Shown: positions 52,250 through 64,000, counted from the stretch's first letter. The stretch: DNA of 64,000 bases from Puffinus mauretanicus (GCA_023333565.1 JAJKFH010001094.1:372001-436000), one strand, 5' to 3'. Program-made: numbers and translations. Notes: generated by a model not told the origin, from the letters alone.

Positions 52250-52640
52250 GTGTTTGTATGGCCATGTTTGTAGGCTTCAGTGCTAAGGACCATTCCTAGG
52301 CCAGTGCTTTAGTACCTTATCATTGGAAAATATTTTCCACTCTCTAATCTACAGGTACCTGTTGCATTTTAAGACTGTTATTTCTTGTTCTGTATTCTGG
52401 AGACATGAAAATATTTTCACCTTTCTCTTGCAGCAGTCTGTTAGGTGTGATGTTAGAGTGTCTCTCCTGGATCTTTGCTTGTCTATACTAAATTGCCTCA
52501 GGTCTTTCAATGTTTTCTCATAAGTGATCTTTCTGCAACCTCTAATTGTTCTTTTCTGCACTACAATTCATTCAGTTATTTATTGACATGATATACAGAA
52601 AACTTAACTAGGAACACTAAGTGCTGAGGAGCTCTGCATG
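52250..52640 (-). mobile_element. CR1-type LINE relic, antisense
   Basis: The plus strand resembles antisense CR1. Cues in order are 'tttcttgttctgtattctgg' near 52380, 'cagcagtctgttaggtgtga' near 52433, 'ctatactaaattgcctcagg' near 52483, 'ctttcaatgttttctcataa' near 52504 and 'ctgcaacctctaattgttct' near 52533. Divergence is high and both ends are vague. The left part before 52370 is the weakest. Confidence 0.55.
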
Positions 52641-52649
52641 TAGTGAGGC

Positions 52650-55600
52650 TCTGATCTGCAAATCTTTCCCCCAAATTGGAGCATTTATGCTAATGAATAA
52701 AATTAGTGTATATACAAATATATAGTATATAGATATTCTATATAAAGATACATACATATAGATTTTTCTCTCTAAAAATATATATAAAAGGAACAAATTG
52801 ATCATCTGCTCTCACTCTTCTCACCTTCCTCTCCCTTCCTCTAAAAAGGGTGGTTGTGTTCACCGTTTTCCTCGGGTGCTGTCTCAAGCCTTTCCTCTCT
52901 ACTTGCCCACCTATTTCCAAGAAAAATATAGGAACGCACTATTATGAACATTGTCAAATGTAGTTAAATCTGTCAGAACAGTTGAAGAAAGCATGTATGG
53001 AACTGTAGGGATAAGGTTTTCCCTCACTCCCTCTCAAAATGTATGCGTATATATTCCCCTAGTGATGTAAGTGAACTAAACCTCTGAATCCCTCTGCCTC
53101 CCAGAATTGCATAATCTCAGAGTCTCTCCATGATGATATGCTTGCCATTAACTCTCTTTCTTTCAGAATTAAGGTCACTTCATGTAAATCGCTTCTGATT
53201 TTCCTCCCAAGATAAAGATGAACATTGTTTTTTCCTTGAATCATTCTATCGCTATGATCACCCCCTTGTTAATCTATTAGTTTTGCTAAAATGAGAACTA
53301 AATCTTCCCTCTTTTCAAACATGTGGAATAACCATGTCTGATGTTTGCCTTTACAAGGCAGCTAGTCAGGCATCATTACTAGTCTCACAAATCTAATCTT
53401 ATTGCGGGTGAAGATTTTGAAAGACCAGGCTCAGTGCATTGTTTTGTTAACCATGAATCTCTCCTACTCTTTACCTTACATGCTAGCTATTTTTTTTTCA
53501 GAATTTCTTACTTTGTTTTTAACTATTTTCTAGTAGTTATCAAGTTAGTGCAACTACAAAGAATTACCATTCTTTAAAGCGTTTAAAATAGGTCAGGGAA
53601 GCTTAAAATTACACCAATATCTGCAATCTAGGACTAATGTTAAGCAATCATTTAAATTTGGATTAAGAATCCAGCATTTAATAGCACTTGATGATCTTGT
53701 AGAAGCAGTTCGTTGCCACACTGGGGCTGGGCGCACCTGACCATGCTGCCTGGGTACAGAGCGGCTCAGGAAAATCCTTTTAAGCACTGAAGAGGAGATG
53801 GAAGAGAAGAGATTGCCTTTTATCTCACCTACTCAAGGCATCGTCTTGGTAAATAGTATGCAAACTTACAAAGGGATTTATATGGCAAAGCACTTTAAAG
53901 CCTAAAATGTCCTGAAACAAGCGGCTGCGTGAGCAAACCTGTAGTTGAGTGGCTGAATAAGCATATGGATATTGCAGTAACAGTGTATTAATCAGCTCTG
54001 GATCCAACACAACTAGTGTGGTCTTGGTCCCCTGCATTCTTAAACATTGTTACTGAATCAAGTAATTTAAAAATCCTCTTTTAATGAATAAAATCCTTTT
54101 CTCTCTTTTATTTTCCAGATTCATCCTACGTGGGACACGTTTATGGATTCGTTCTATCTTTCCCTTTGAAAATGTTCAGTAATGTTTGCTGAAAATTTTT
54201 CCAAGAAGTAGAATATATTCTTTAAAAAAATTCCCTATAGAATTTATAAAGTCTTATGGGAGTGTTGTCGTTCATTAGCTGGTTTTTAATCTATAGTCAC
54301 CTGATTCACATTCACTTACTATACCAGTATATAACCTCTGCATCTTGCTCCCTGGTACATGCCCTAAGTGAGCTCGATTCACGATTCCAGTCCATTTTCT
54401 CCCAGCTAAAAATGTCCTTGACTCATTAAAAAAAAAGTCTTAATCTATTTACATGCTGTTAAAGGAGAAATGTACGTGCAGTCTAGAATGGCTTCCTGTA
54501 CATTTTTATAAATATCTTTCCTGGCAGATTAAAAACAAAACCAATGACTTTTCAGTCCAAATTTCGTCAGCTGTAAGGTTAGTGGCATGGTACCATAAAC
54601 ACCTGTGTTAAAACATCTCCAGAGTTCTGCCAGAACTCTGGAAAATCTCTTTTGGGGAAACCTGTGCTTTACCAGCACTACTGCTACCATGCCAGCACTT
54701 TAAGCCAGCCCAGCGTCAGCAATGTTGGAAGCAGCAGTGAGGATCCTCTCAGAGCACTCCTAGCAAAACAGAATCAGAGCTAAACTACCCACCCTTACCG
54801 TATGGCAGCCTTGCGGTCTGGAGGACTTCCCATCCTCGGTTGGTAGAATCTCACTATTAAGAAAGAACCCAGCTTATCGGCAGTTTTTAAGTTTCACATT
54901 TGAGGGTTTTTTTGTTCTCATTTGGTCAACACTTTCAGAGTTTGCTAGTGTCTTAGTTCTCATTTGTAGCATGTGGCTTTGGCAGGTTGGTGGAACTGCA
55001 TTCAAGAGAGTCGAAGTTTTATTATTAGACATGTGGGTGATGGCTACTTTTGCTTTTTAGTGCTGTCAGAGCAAGGAGCAAAATGTTTCATAAATGCATC
55101 ATGTTTTTACCTACTTATGTGCTTTTCTCTTTTAAAAATATTATATGTATGTTTGTTTACATAAACATAAAATGTGTTTGTGTGATTGACAAAACATTAT
55201 TTCTTTCATTTCTTCTCTTCCAGAGTAGCACTGGCTGCAAGGATCATGCTGGATTCCTGCTGCAGGAGATCCAGCCAGTTCTGCTTGAGACTCCCCATAA
55301 CTGTATCTTAGCAATCTCTCTTCAGCCCACACACCCAGCAACACCATTCATATCTTTCCTTTACAAACTCCACACCCGATTCAGGAAGGCTTGCTAACTT
55401 TCTAACACCGTCAAAGAAATAATTGCATTCAGTAGTAAAAATCTGAATATTACTTGAGTGTCTTTAGTACCTGTCTGATACATATAACTGAGATGCAGGA
55501 TTCCTGTAGGGATCTTCCCATCTATTTTTTTTCACACTGAGGAACATCCTACTGATGTTTAGTGAATGTAGAACTTCTAGACAGGTTATTTGGCAATGAT

Positions 55601-56560
55601 ATTATTAGACTTTCTAGAAGTGACAGCTGACACAAGGTGTACTTACCTTATGTAGCCCAGCTATGACAAACAGTACGAAAAACACCTTTGGACTTGGATG
55701 ATGGGTCAGCAATGCTCTTAACTCATACTAGATAACTTTTAGGGCCGGAGGATAATACTCAAAACATAAGCATAACCCATGTGGTTACTAAGCTTAAATT
55801 AAATTGAGGGGAAATGATGGTTTAGGGCTTGTCTTTTCCTGTTGGATAATCAGCGTGACGGTCTTTGTCAGTTCAAAAAGGTCATCCCTGAACAAGCCTG
55901 CATTTTAACAGCTTGACTGCATCAGGTTTCTGGGGACTCCAACTTCTAGAAAAGTACTGATGATTAACCCGTAATGACCTTTTACATGTATGATCATAAG
56001 CAAAGCTGAGATGGTGCAAATAACGCAAATGGCAAACTCAGAGCAAAGCTATGACTGTCTGCAGACATTCAAAAACAGTTGGTCGGTAACAAAATGCAAA
56101 CTTGTCTAGTTTTTTTAAATGAGCATGCAAGAGGGAAGCTGGTGTGCCGCCTTCCGTGTGGTTTATTAGGCAAAGAGCATGTGGCTCTACTTTTCAAAAA
56201 TCATCTTTGCTTCTCTTTCTCTCATTAAAAACGGAGAAGACTTTACAGCAGTGTTTATCAGGCTTTTTTGTAGTACATAACCAAAACGCCCTTAACACCT
56301 CTCTCCACTGGTACGTGCAGATTTCAGTACCGTACCTGAGCCACTCCTGCGCAGAGGGAGCAGGCCACGAGCAAGGGCTGGCACCGTCTGCAGCAAGAAG
56401 CCAGAACTCTGCCGGCCCCCGTTGCTGAAATACACAAGGACGATGCGGGGGCATTAGTTTTCTTCCGTCACTTCGTGAACTACCCTTTGACATATTCCTC
56501 CACCTTCCCGTTCTGGGTCTCCGGCCTCCATTCTGCCCCGAAATAGCAGGACAGTTCCAA
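52650..56560. other. Intergenic DNA up to the LGMN promoter
   Basis: An AT-rich low-complexity patch (tata/atat) lies at about 52700-52790. A perfect 25-bp palindrome is at 54618-54642 (see findings). No coding exon could be recognised. Open frames of up to 115 codons (55050-55397, plus) lack motifs. Confidence 0.5.
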
Positions 56561-56707
56561 CAACATGCACAGACGCCACGTGCGGGCACGGCCCGGGGGG
56601 CTCCCCGCGGCGCCCAACCCGCCCCCGCCGCAGCCGGGCTCCCCGGGCCACGCGAGACACGCTCCCCAGCTGCACCCGGGCCAGGCGACTCGCCGGGCAG
56701 CCGGCGG

Positions 56708-56733
56708 ACTACAACTCCCACCGTGCTTTGCGC
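56708..56733 (+). promoter_or_regulatory. ZNF143/THAP11-type SBS element
   Basis: ACTACAACTCCCACCGTGC followed by TTTGCGC closely follows the known SBS consensus (ACTACAAnTCCCAnnnTGC followed by a GCG-containing tail). It lies about 150-190 bp upstream of the likely LGMN start region. Such elements mark CpG-island promoters and often bidirectional ones. Confidence 0.75.
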
Positions 56734-56869
56734 TAAGTCCCGCGGCCATTTGAGCGCGGGGGCGCGCCGGGCTTGCTGGGGCACGTAGTGCGGCCGGGCC
56801 GGTGTCCGGCCTCTCCCCCGCGCGGCCGCGATTGGCCGGGGCCAGGCTCCGCCCGCCGCGACCCGCGGT

Positions 56870-56938
56870 CGCTTCGCTCCGCACGGCGCCTGCCGCAATC
56901 ACAGCGGCCGCGGCGGCGACACCTCCGCAGGCAGCGCG
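56870..56938 (+). other. LGMN: LGMN exon 1, non-coding (5' end approximate)
   Basis: The donor GCGCG|GTGAGG ends the exon at 56938. It is the best plus-strand donor just downstream of the CCAAT box and would splice to the acceptor at 63364. The 5' end is an estimate (CCAAT box at 56831-56835, usually 60-100 bases upstream of a start). No LGMN coding sequence is present here. The placement is inferred from promoter context and the donor, not from a transcript. Confidence 0.55.
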
Positions 56939-57480
56939 GTGAGGGCCGGCGAGGGCCGTGCTGGGCGCCGGGGGAGCCGCGGGCCCGCGTTGTCTGGGGA
57001 GGGTTCTATCACAGCCAGCGGCTGGCTGGCGGCGGGGAGGTGGCAGGGGCGCGCCTGAGCGAGGGGAACCGTGAGGGGGTGCCGGCCCGCTCCACTCCCC
57101 GGCGACAGAGCTGCCCGGGGTAGGGACGAGGGGCCCCGGCTCCAGGGGAGCGGCCGAGGGGCGCCGATTTCCCTCACGGGCTCCGAGTGCTGCCGAGCCC
57201 CCGCCGCTCGTCCCGGCGTCCCGTCGTCCCGCGGCTGGCGGGGGCTGTTCGGGGCCCGACCGTTAGTCAGCGCTGGGGCGGACGCGGGGCGACGGTTCGG
57301 TCGATTTGCAGACACCCCGCCCCCCCGCCTCGGGACGCTGGGAGAGGGGTCGGTCAGCCCGCCGTTCCGCCGGTGCGTTGTGGGCATTGCTGCAGAGCGC
57401 CGAGCTGCGCCGTCGTGATGCCTGTAATAAAAGCGGTGCGGGCACAACGGTCCCCCCTGTCACGGGGCCCTTCCGGCTCG

Positions 57481-60400
57481 GGAGCTGTATTTGGGCTCGC
57501 CCTTCTGCAAGGGCTTCACCGGCGAGAGGAGTCAAAGCGGCTCGTTCAGAGGGGCGTTGGTCAGGGCTGGCACAGGAGAGAAGAGGGAGATCTGGGGGAA
57601 GCAGTAGCAGCAGCAGCACAGATTTAGTCCCCGGTAATACATTTTTAACGGGGGAAAACGATGGAGTAAGAATTTATGGGTTTTCTGCAAAGAGCTGATG
57701 ATGCCCGAAAGGTACTGCACTGTGGCTAGTTATTTATAGCTGGTAGACAAACATGCTGTAACATGAAGGAGTTAGTAGCACCACTAGTTCCTAATTAGGA
57801 TGGGACAACACTGTGTTGGGGGTTAAAACAGAGACTGCAATGAAGATCTGAAACGCTAAGATAAACCATAGTAAAAGACATATGGAGTGCAGGAATCTCA
57901 GACTTTCTGCGTAATCACTTCTCCAGAATCTCATTCTGTCCACTCTCCAAACATTTCTATGTTTGTTGAGCAGAAATGCTTGCCCTCATCTGACTTACTC
58001 CTATAGCCTCAACCCCGCCCCCCCGCCCCGAATCATTCAATGTAATAAATTAAAGTTATTCATGCAGTATTGCAGTAGCTGATTTTTCTGCCATCAGAAT
58101 GTGACTGTAGAGGCTTTGTATGTTTGTAGACAGATATGAAAGTAAATAGCAGAAGCAGTTTTACTGAAGCCTTAAGATCTGCCACATTTGAATCTGGTGC
58201 GTGGAAAAAAAAAATAATCCCCTAAACCAGGTGTATTAGGTTGTTGCCATCCTAGAAAGCATAAGGAGTGATTTTTATTCCCCCCCTTGCCCCTCCCCCC
58301 CTGTAAATGGTGCCATCTCTCTGCTGCTGAGAAAGACAAACCTGCAAACAGTAGAACAAACTTTTTTAAAAATAACTTTTAAATACTTTATTTAATGGTT
58401 AAAAAATGTTTAAAACCATTCTGAGGTAACATAATTACAAATTCTTGTTTTTACAGTAAAAGTGACTTATACATCTTCAGTAGCTATACTAAACTATCTT
58501 ACTACAAGTTCTAATCAAATTAAGCTGATTCATAAAATGGTTACTAGTAGACTTTGTAAAGAATGGTTTTGCAATAGAGACCATAATCTCCTTCAAAATG
58601 TAGCTTATCAGATTTTATAGTGATTAAGACTTTTTCTTTCGGCCATACAAGTGTGTAAAGAAAATGAGACTAATTCCACAGGGACTTAATCACGGGTTTA
58701 GGTGCTTCACTGTGTGTAGCAGCTGGCACAACATGTAGGCAGAACATTGCTGACAGAGAACTGCAGACATTAGTTTCCTGTGAGGAGGGCTATCATAAGT
58801 CACATATTTTGTGGAAATCAGCATCTAAATATTACAGTGACGGGCAATATGCAAGTACTGCGTGGGAAAGGGGATTGTGACTTGATTCTGAAAACTAACA
58901 GGCTAGTGTTCGTAAGAAGAGCAGCTGAAAAGAAATAGAGATTTCTGAGAAAAACTGGAATGATCAGCTGATTGGCTTAAGGCTGTTATTTTTCCCCAAG
59001 ATTACTGTTAACTCACTTATTTCATATGAAGGGAAAATGGATATATGGTTTCTGTTTATATAGCTCTTAGAGGCTATGCTTGAGGAATTTGGAGTTTAAG
59101 GTACCAAAGTGTCAATGTCACTCTAAACACTAGTGGAAAATACTTTGATCGACTCAAGCTCCTTTCTTTAGGCTAGTATCCTGTTGTTCTAAAATTTTTG
59201 ATTGTAGGGGACTGTTTTCCCAAAGGAAAGTTGGCAACTTGGGGAAGAGGTTGTGACCAGAAGAATTGTTCTAGCAGCAGCTGGCCACTTCCAGATGCGG
59301 TCTTTCTTAAGCATCCCTCTCTTATCAAGTCAGAGGTGTGTGCTAGCCATGTAATGGGAAGTGGGCAAGGTACCTCTGTCAGGAAAAACAGGTTTTAAGA
59401 GCTGAGTGAATTGTTCTGGCAAGAACCACCCAGTTCTGGCCATGCTTCTTCCAGGGACTGTGCAAAGTGCGCAGCAGCCTACCTGTGTGTATACATGCTG
59501 TGGTTCTGCGTGTGTAGATCTGATGCTGAACCCACTGTGTCTGTGAGATGTGCCTTTTTCCTGACATGGTCTCCAAAGCAACGATAATTAACTCTTCTCC
59601 CAGAAAGACTAAGCAGAGCTGATCAAATCATCTCATATTTTTGGGGGTCAGCCAAAGCTCTAAAATGGTCTTGTAGTGAATTTTCAGCTCTTCCATGTAG
59701 TCTCACTCTGCATGCATTTAGGATCGCATGTGACAGATCTTAGATTCCTTGCTTTCAGAAAAAGACTTTTTATGTACCTGTGATAAGCTGGTCAGCTGGG
59801 CTGGTTTCTCTTTGAATATGACCTGAAGACATAGCATGTGACAGGAACTTTCTCTTCTCAACTGTGGGTCAAGAATTCATTCAACGTAACACAGAACACA
59901 ATCATTTAAATTGCCTGCCTGAGCACTCAAAGGCTTTCTTTAAAACAAGCAGAAATATGGGGGACTGGGGTTTTTTTGTTTTTTTTTTTAGTAGTTGGAA
60001 ACAAGCAATGAAAGACCTATTCCACTGCACATGTGTTTAATGGTTAAACCTATTTTAAATGCTGCTCAGAGAACCTCGGGGAGCTGAGCATTTAATAATC
60101 ATGGCTTATTAGTGCATTGTAGTATGTCTAGGTTTTTTTCCCCTTCTTTCTGGTGTTAATTTGATTTAATTATAGTATACGAAAAGACAGATAAGTGGGA
60201 TTATATGTCATTAATCAGTATAAAAGAAGAGTTTTTTCCTATTCTAAATAACCCATGACAAAACGTATGTGGTTTTCTAATGCAGTGCAAATGTTTCTTG
60301 GTGTTTGTGTTTTGTTTTGGTAGTTTGTGGTGTTGGTTTTTTTTTCCCCCCTGGGCCTTCTGGATCATTCACAACTTTGTCTCAGCAGAGGTGAGAAACC

Positions 60401-63363
60401 TGAGGATCTGGATATCCACGTACCACATGGGAGATTGTTGAATTCCTCATGGAGGGACTGCCTGAGGGGCTTGATAACGTCCGTCTTCATTCCTGATCTG
60501 GCCCTGGGTTTTGCTGTTGTGGGCCTGTTTGCAGGCAGAATGCAGGCTGGTATCTCGTACACCTGTGTCCTGCGCAGCGTGGCCCCATGCAGAGGTACTG
60601 GCTGGCGTCCTGAGCGCTGTAGATCCGTGTGAGTGTAGTCTGGAGTGTGAACTCGTCAGGAAAGACAGTTCCATCAAAATGTTTCCAGGACTTAGCACTC
60701 CGTAGCGTATTTTTTCTGAAGCTACTTTAGTCTCCATTACGTGGTATACCAGTAACTGACAGCCGGTGGCAGTGACTGTTTCCATGCGATGGATGCCTGT
60801 CTGCTAGGATCTGCCTTGAAATTAGCCATTCTGTTATACAGCCCCGTGAACAGCTGGCAGCAGCACAGCTCCTATTGATATGTCCTGCCTTGGAATTAAT
60901 GATTGACATCTCTAAGAGCTAAGCATCATGTGAAAGGATCTCCAGCCCTTCAGCAATCATTATTTGAATAACTTATTTTCTCTTTGTATTTTTTAGTGAT
61001 GTTTGTAATGTTTTTATTTGGAGAAAAGTTATGCTTTAATGAACATGGAAGAAAGTTTCTTCTCATGAAACAGATACTGAACTCTGAGGGATCTGTTTGC
61101 ATGAAATTCATCTCCATGTTCCAGTAAGTCAAACTCAGTTAAGATTTCTAGGCAGATCATCTAAAATATATTGATTTTCTTTTCTTTTCTAATATTTCAG
61201 GAGTTAGCTATACCTGAAACTGAATATTGGGAATGAATAGGCTTGTTGGCCCATGGCGTATTGTGGCACTTTACAAAGTTCTAAACAACTTGGTCTGAAT
61301 CTTAGCTGTGCTGTAGGCAATAGAATAGGCTGGTTTTGTGGATGTTGTAAACAGTGTATCTTCAAAGCAGTCGTTAGTATGTTATTTGTCTTAATCATCT
61401 GACGAAGTGACAAGCTAGATAAGGCAGAGTTCCATGTAAAGCCACCTGTCACTGGCGACAACAATGACAAGAATTTACAATTCCAGCTCAACATGAGAGA
61501 TTATAACTGTCTATCAAACTGCAGAAAAATTCTGCTTATTCCTTCATATCTGCTTAACTGCTGAAGTGGCTAATAATTCAACGAACCCTAAACTGTTAAA
61601 TTATCATGTATTGTTCTCGGTTCCAAATCTCATGCTTGCAGGCAGTGACAGGAGTGGCTTATTCCTGAAAGATAAGTTTCCTAGATTCAAATGAGTTTTT
61701 GGAAGAAGTGGCGTCGTAGCACTTAACGTTTGCTTCTGTCTTTTCCTTTCCGTTCTGGTGTTTTTCTGTGTGGTAACAGCTGTTCCAGTAGGAGCTGATA
61801 CGCTAACATGACTTTCTTTGCTTTGTGCTAGCTCCATTAGAAAGGAAAAAAAAAAACTTCCAAAAATATATATAATATGTTTTTCATACTACTGCCTGCA
61901 AGACTTAATCTTAGTGACCGGTAGATCCAGTCTTGGAAAGACCCATACTACATGTTACGTTAGCAGTCTTAGCTGTGCAGAGCTGCTGTGGAGGTGAGCG
62001 GGCTACTTCTCTGTTTCAGCCTCATTTGGGTGGCTGCAGATGGATGGTTTTGGCTGTGGGGAACTGAGGCTGACTTAGATACTGTTTAGTTACTTGATTT
62101 AGTGGTAGCTTAGACATTGTGCCTTGTGACCATGTCGTACAGCTTGGGAGTTTCTAGCTTTTATTCCAGAGAAAACCATGCTAAAGTAAACTACTCCACC
62201 TCTTACTACAACACCTCTTACATGCGTATCAGGAAAGATCAACCTCCAGAATCTCTTTTTTCCAAGTAGGCCAGCCAGTGTATGAGGAAGTATGTAATTT
62301 TTGTGCACCCGCCAAGAGCATGCAATTCTTCAAGGGAGTTTCCTTTGAGGGTATACTGGATGCAGCAGACCTGAGACTGTGACCAATATACATACACACC
62401 CCCCAAAAAAAACCCCAAACAAACCCAAAAGCAAGCCTTGATTAGATATGGCCAGATTGTTTGCTTTTATAGCAAACGCTTTTTCAGACAATCAAGGTGC
62501 TCAGGAAGATCACTACTGGGGACACTACTTCTAGTCCTCTCAAGAAAGCAGAAAGAGCCATTTCTGCATGGGCTCAAATCTCTCTGTCTCTGCTTTTCTG
62601 AATTTGACGTCCACAGGCTCAGACCCGATTCTCTCACTGTGCACCTTGTGCAAACACTTAACCGTTGCGCAAAAGAGACGAAAATGCTATTCTTTCATGT
62701 GGTACCGGCTCGCATTTGCTATCCGCTAGCAAAAGAGGTTGCACGAATAGCATGAGGCTCTCACAGTGTGCACTTCCCCCCAGCCCCAGCAGTTAGGGCT
62801 GTATCTTGTGCCGAACAGCGGCATGGCCTCTCTCCACCCTCTCTGGCTTTGCAGGCACAGAGAGCTTTTGTGACACTGACCTTCCAGCTCCCAAGCAGTT
62901 CTCCATGTCTGTGCATCCTTGTGCCTACGTCACCTGGGATTTGACTCAGTAATAATGGGCTAATTGCCAGTGAGTGGAAATCAGTGAACTACATAACCAG
63001 AGACCAAGAGAATAGTATTAATCTGGAAAAGTTTTATCTCTGAAATACTTGATAGTGAGGCTTATTCATTAGCAGCTATTGTAGAACAAAACAACCAGAG
63101 GGAGCTGAAAGACTTGGTTGTCCTATTTAGAATTGCTTTCAGTCAGATTTGAAAGTTGACAGAAGACTCTTGTAACTAGTAGCAACTTGGTGCTAAAGGA
63201 AGATATGACCAGAAATTGTACTGTGGGTTGAATGGTCTGTAAAACACAAAAAAACCCACAAGCAAGAAGAGCTTCTAGTTGTGATACTATTGATGTTTGT
63301 TTTGTGTTTGTTTTATTTTTGACTGATGTCCTCTGATCTACTTCTCTCAAACTTCTTCATTAG
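57481..63363 (+). other. LGMN: LGMN intron 1 (remainder)
   Basis: The 6.4-kb first intron begins at 56939. C-rich tracts lie at 58013-58029 and 58280-58302. Short T-rich runs are frequent (for example 59968-59990). No additional exon or transposon was recognised. Frames of 100-112 codons near 60330-60790 and 62438-62755 have no motif. Confidence 0.6.
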
Positions 63364-63542
63364 GGATTTTTTTCCCCCATTTGTGGAGTAAATAAAGAAG
63401 AGAGATGATATTGAAAGCAGTTGTGTTGCTGAGCTGTGCTCTGGGCATCAGCACGTTCCCCATGGAAGAACCTGAAGATGGAGGCAAGCACTGGGTGGTG
63501 ATTGTTGCAGGTTCGAACGGCTGGTACAACTACCGACACCAG
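63364..63542 (+). CDS. LGMN: LGMN exon 2, first coding exon (start ATG at 63405), gene continues beyond the window
   Basis: Legumain is a lysosomal cysteine protease of clan CD (C13) that cuts after asparagine. The acceptor TTCATTAG precedes 63364, and 41 bases of 5' UTR lead to ATG 63405-63407 with G at -3. The exon encodes 46 residues and ends at CAG|GTAAGG in phase 0. Residues 1-17 ([17 protein letters not shown]) are a signal peptide. Residues 18-25 are the short acidic propeptide start. Residues 26-46 contain [19 protein letters not shown], the first beta strand of the caspase-like fold, with R44 and H45, numbered as in human legumain and part of the S1 pocket. The catalytic His and Cys lie in later exons outside the window. 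Confidence 0.96.
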
Positions 63543-64000
63543 GTAAGGACCACTGGTCCCATATGCTGATGCTGGCCACACTCCAGAAAATGCCTGGTCT
63601 GGGACTCATGGGAAGATGATAGCTGCCTAGTTCAGCTCTTCTGTCATTTGGGCAAGTCCTTCTACTTCTAGACTTCCAGGAGGGTGTGAAGTTTTCAAAA
63701 CAAACAGCAACAAGATTCACTCACAGCCTGGTCTTAATTCTTGTCATTCTCACCCCAAGAATCCCCCTCTACTGTTCCTTTTACTATTTGAATTTTTTTT
63801 TGCTTACAACTTTGTCCAGTCTTTCATCTTTTGAAAAGCTGTCATTAGCAGGAGAAGCAGTATTCTTCCTCTAATCACGCTTCTGCATCCTGAAAGACCT
63901 GTATCATTTAGGCTAAATATTCTATTACTAGGCTAGAGGATCTGACTCCAACTTGCAGGTGAACAAATCATGCCTTGAATTAAACCTCATTTTGAGACAC
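63543..64000 (+). other. LGMN: Start of LGMN intron 2
   Basis: Begins with a consensus donor GTAAGG. No further LGMN exon is seen before the right edge, so the next exon (expected to start with the ADACHAYQ-like segment) is outside. Confidence 0.85.

Larger units (their letters stand above)
56560..57480. promoter_or_regulatory. LGMN: CpG island and LGMN promoter
   Basis: A GC- and CpG-rich block of about 0.9 kb spans LGMN exon 1 and the start of intron 1. Within it, left to right, are an E-box CACGTG (56577-56582), a ZNF143/SBS-type element (56708-56733), a YY1-like GCGGCCATTTG (56742-56752), an inverted CCAAT box ATTGG (56831-56835) and GC boxes around 56850. No TATA box is visible. Start sites are therefore probably spread over about 56860-56900. 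Confidence 0.8.

Noticed and set aside
56899..57698. Frames of 115-182 codons over the LGMN CpG island
   Set aside because: Same GC-driven effect on all frames. LGMN translation starts only at 63405.
63620..63680. 'tttgggcaagtccttctac' resembling the MIR core
   Set aside because: Match limited to about 20 bases, without the neighbouring MIR blocks.

Overview
The window is vertebrate nuclear DNA, most likely from a bird. The evidence is two spliced protein-coding genes with conserved amniote protein sequence and compact introns, old CR1 LINE fragments, one solitary LTR of the avian ERVL type, and no Alu- or L1-like sequence. I assign class (bird) with good confidence and do not try to name a species. 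No prokaryotic, plasmid or viral gene system is visible, and I found no convincing undescribed coding system.

Layout. 1-25 kb is gene-poor flank downstream of GOLGA5. It holds an old CR1 relic (about 1250-1850), a solitary ERVL-type LTR (2918-3757), another CR1 fragment (15600-15790), GC-rich patches and open frames I consider chance. 24.5-43.8 kb is GOLGA5 (golgin-84) on the minus strand. Its first exon is non-coding and lies in a CpG island. Twelve coding exons (42772 down to 25793) join in phase, with GT-AG borders throughout, into a 736-residue protein. 44-56.5 kb is intergenic. 56.5-57.5 kb is a second CpG island with the LGMN (legumain) promoter and its non-coding exon 1 on the plus strand. 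After a 6.4-kb intron, the first coding exon of LGMN lies at 63364-63542. The rest of LGMN runs off the right edge.

GOLGA5 and LGMN are therefore divergent neighbours with promoters about 13 kb apart, which matches the LGMN-GOLGA5 order I know from human 14q32. They act in different parts of the endomembrane system: golgin-84 tethers vesicles at the Golgi, and legumain is a lysosomal asparaginyl endopeptidase. The proximity need not mean joint function. CHGA, the neighbour I would expect beyond the 3' end of GOLGA5, is not recognisable in the first 24 kb.

The points most worth a second look are a ZNF143/SBS-type element in the LGMN promoter with a divergent 99-234 residue open frame beside it, a perfect 25-bp palindrome in the intergenic region, a pre-miRNA-like hairpin near 8.58 kb, and two overlapping open frames inside GOLGA5 intron 2.
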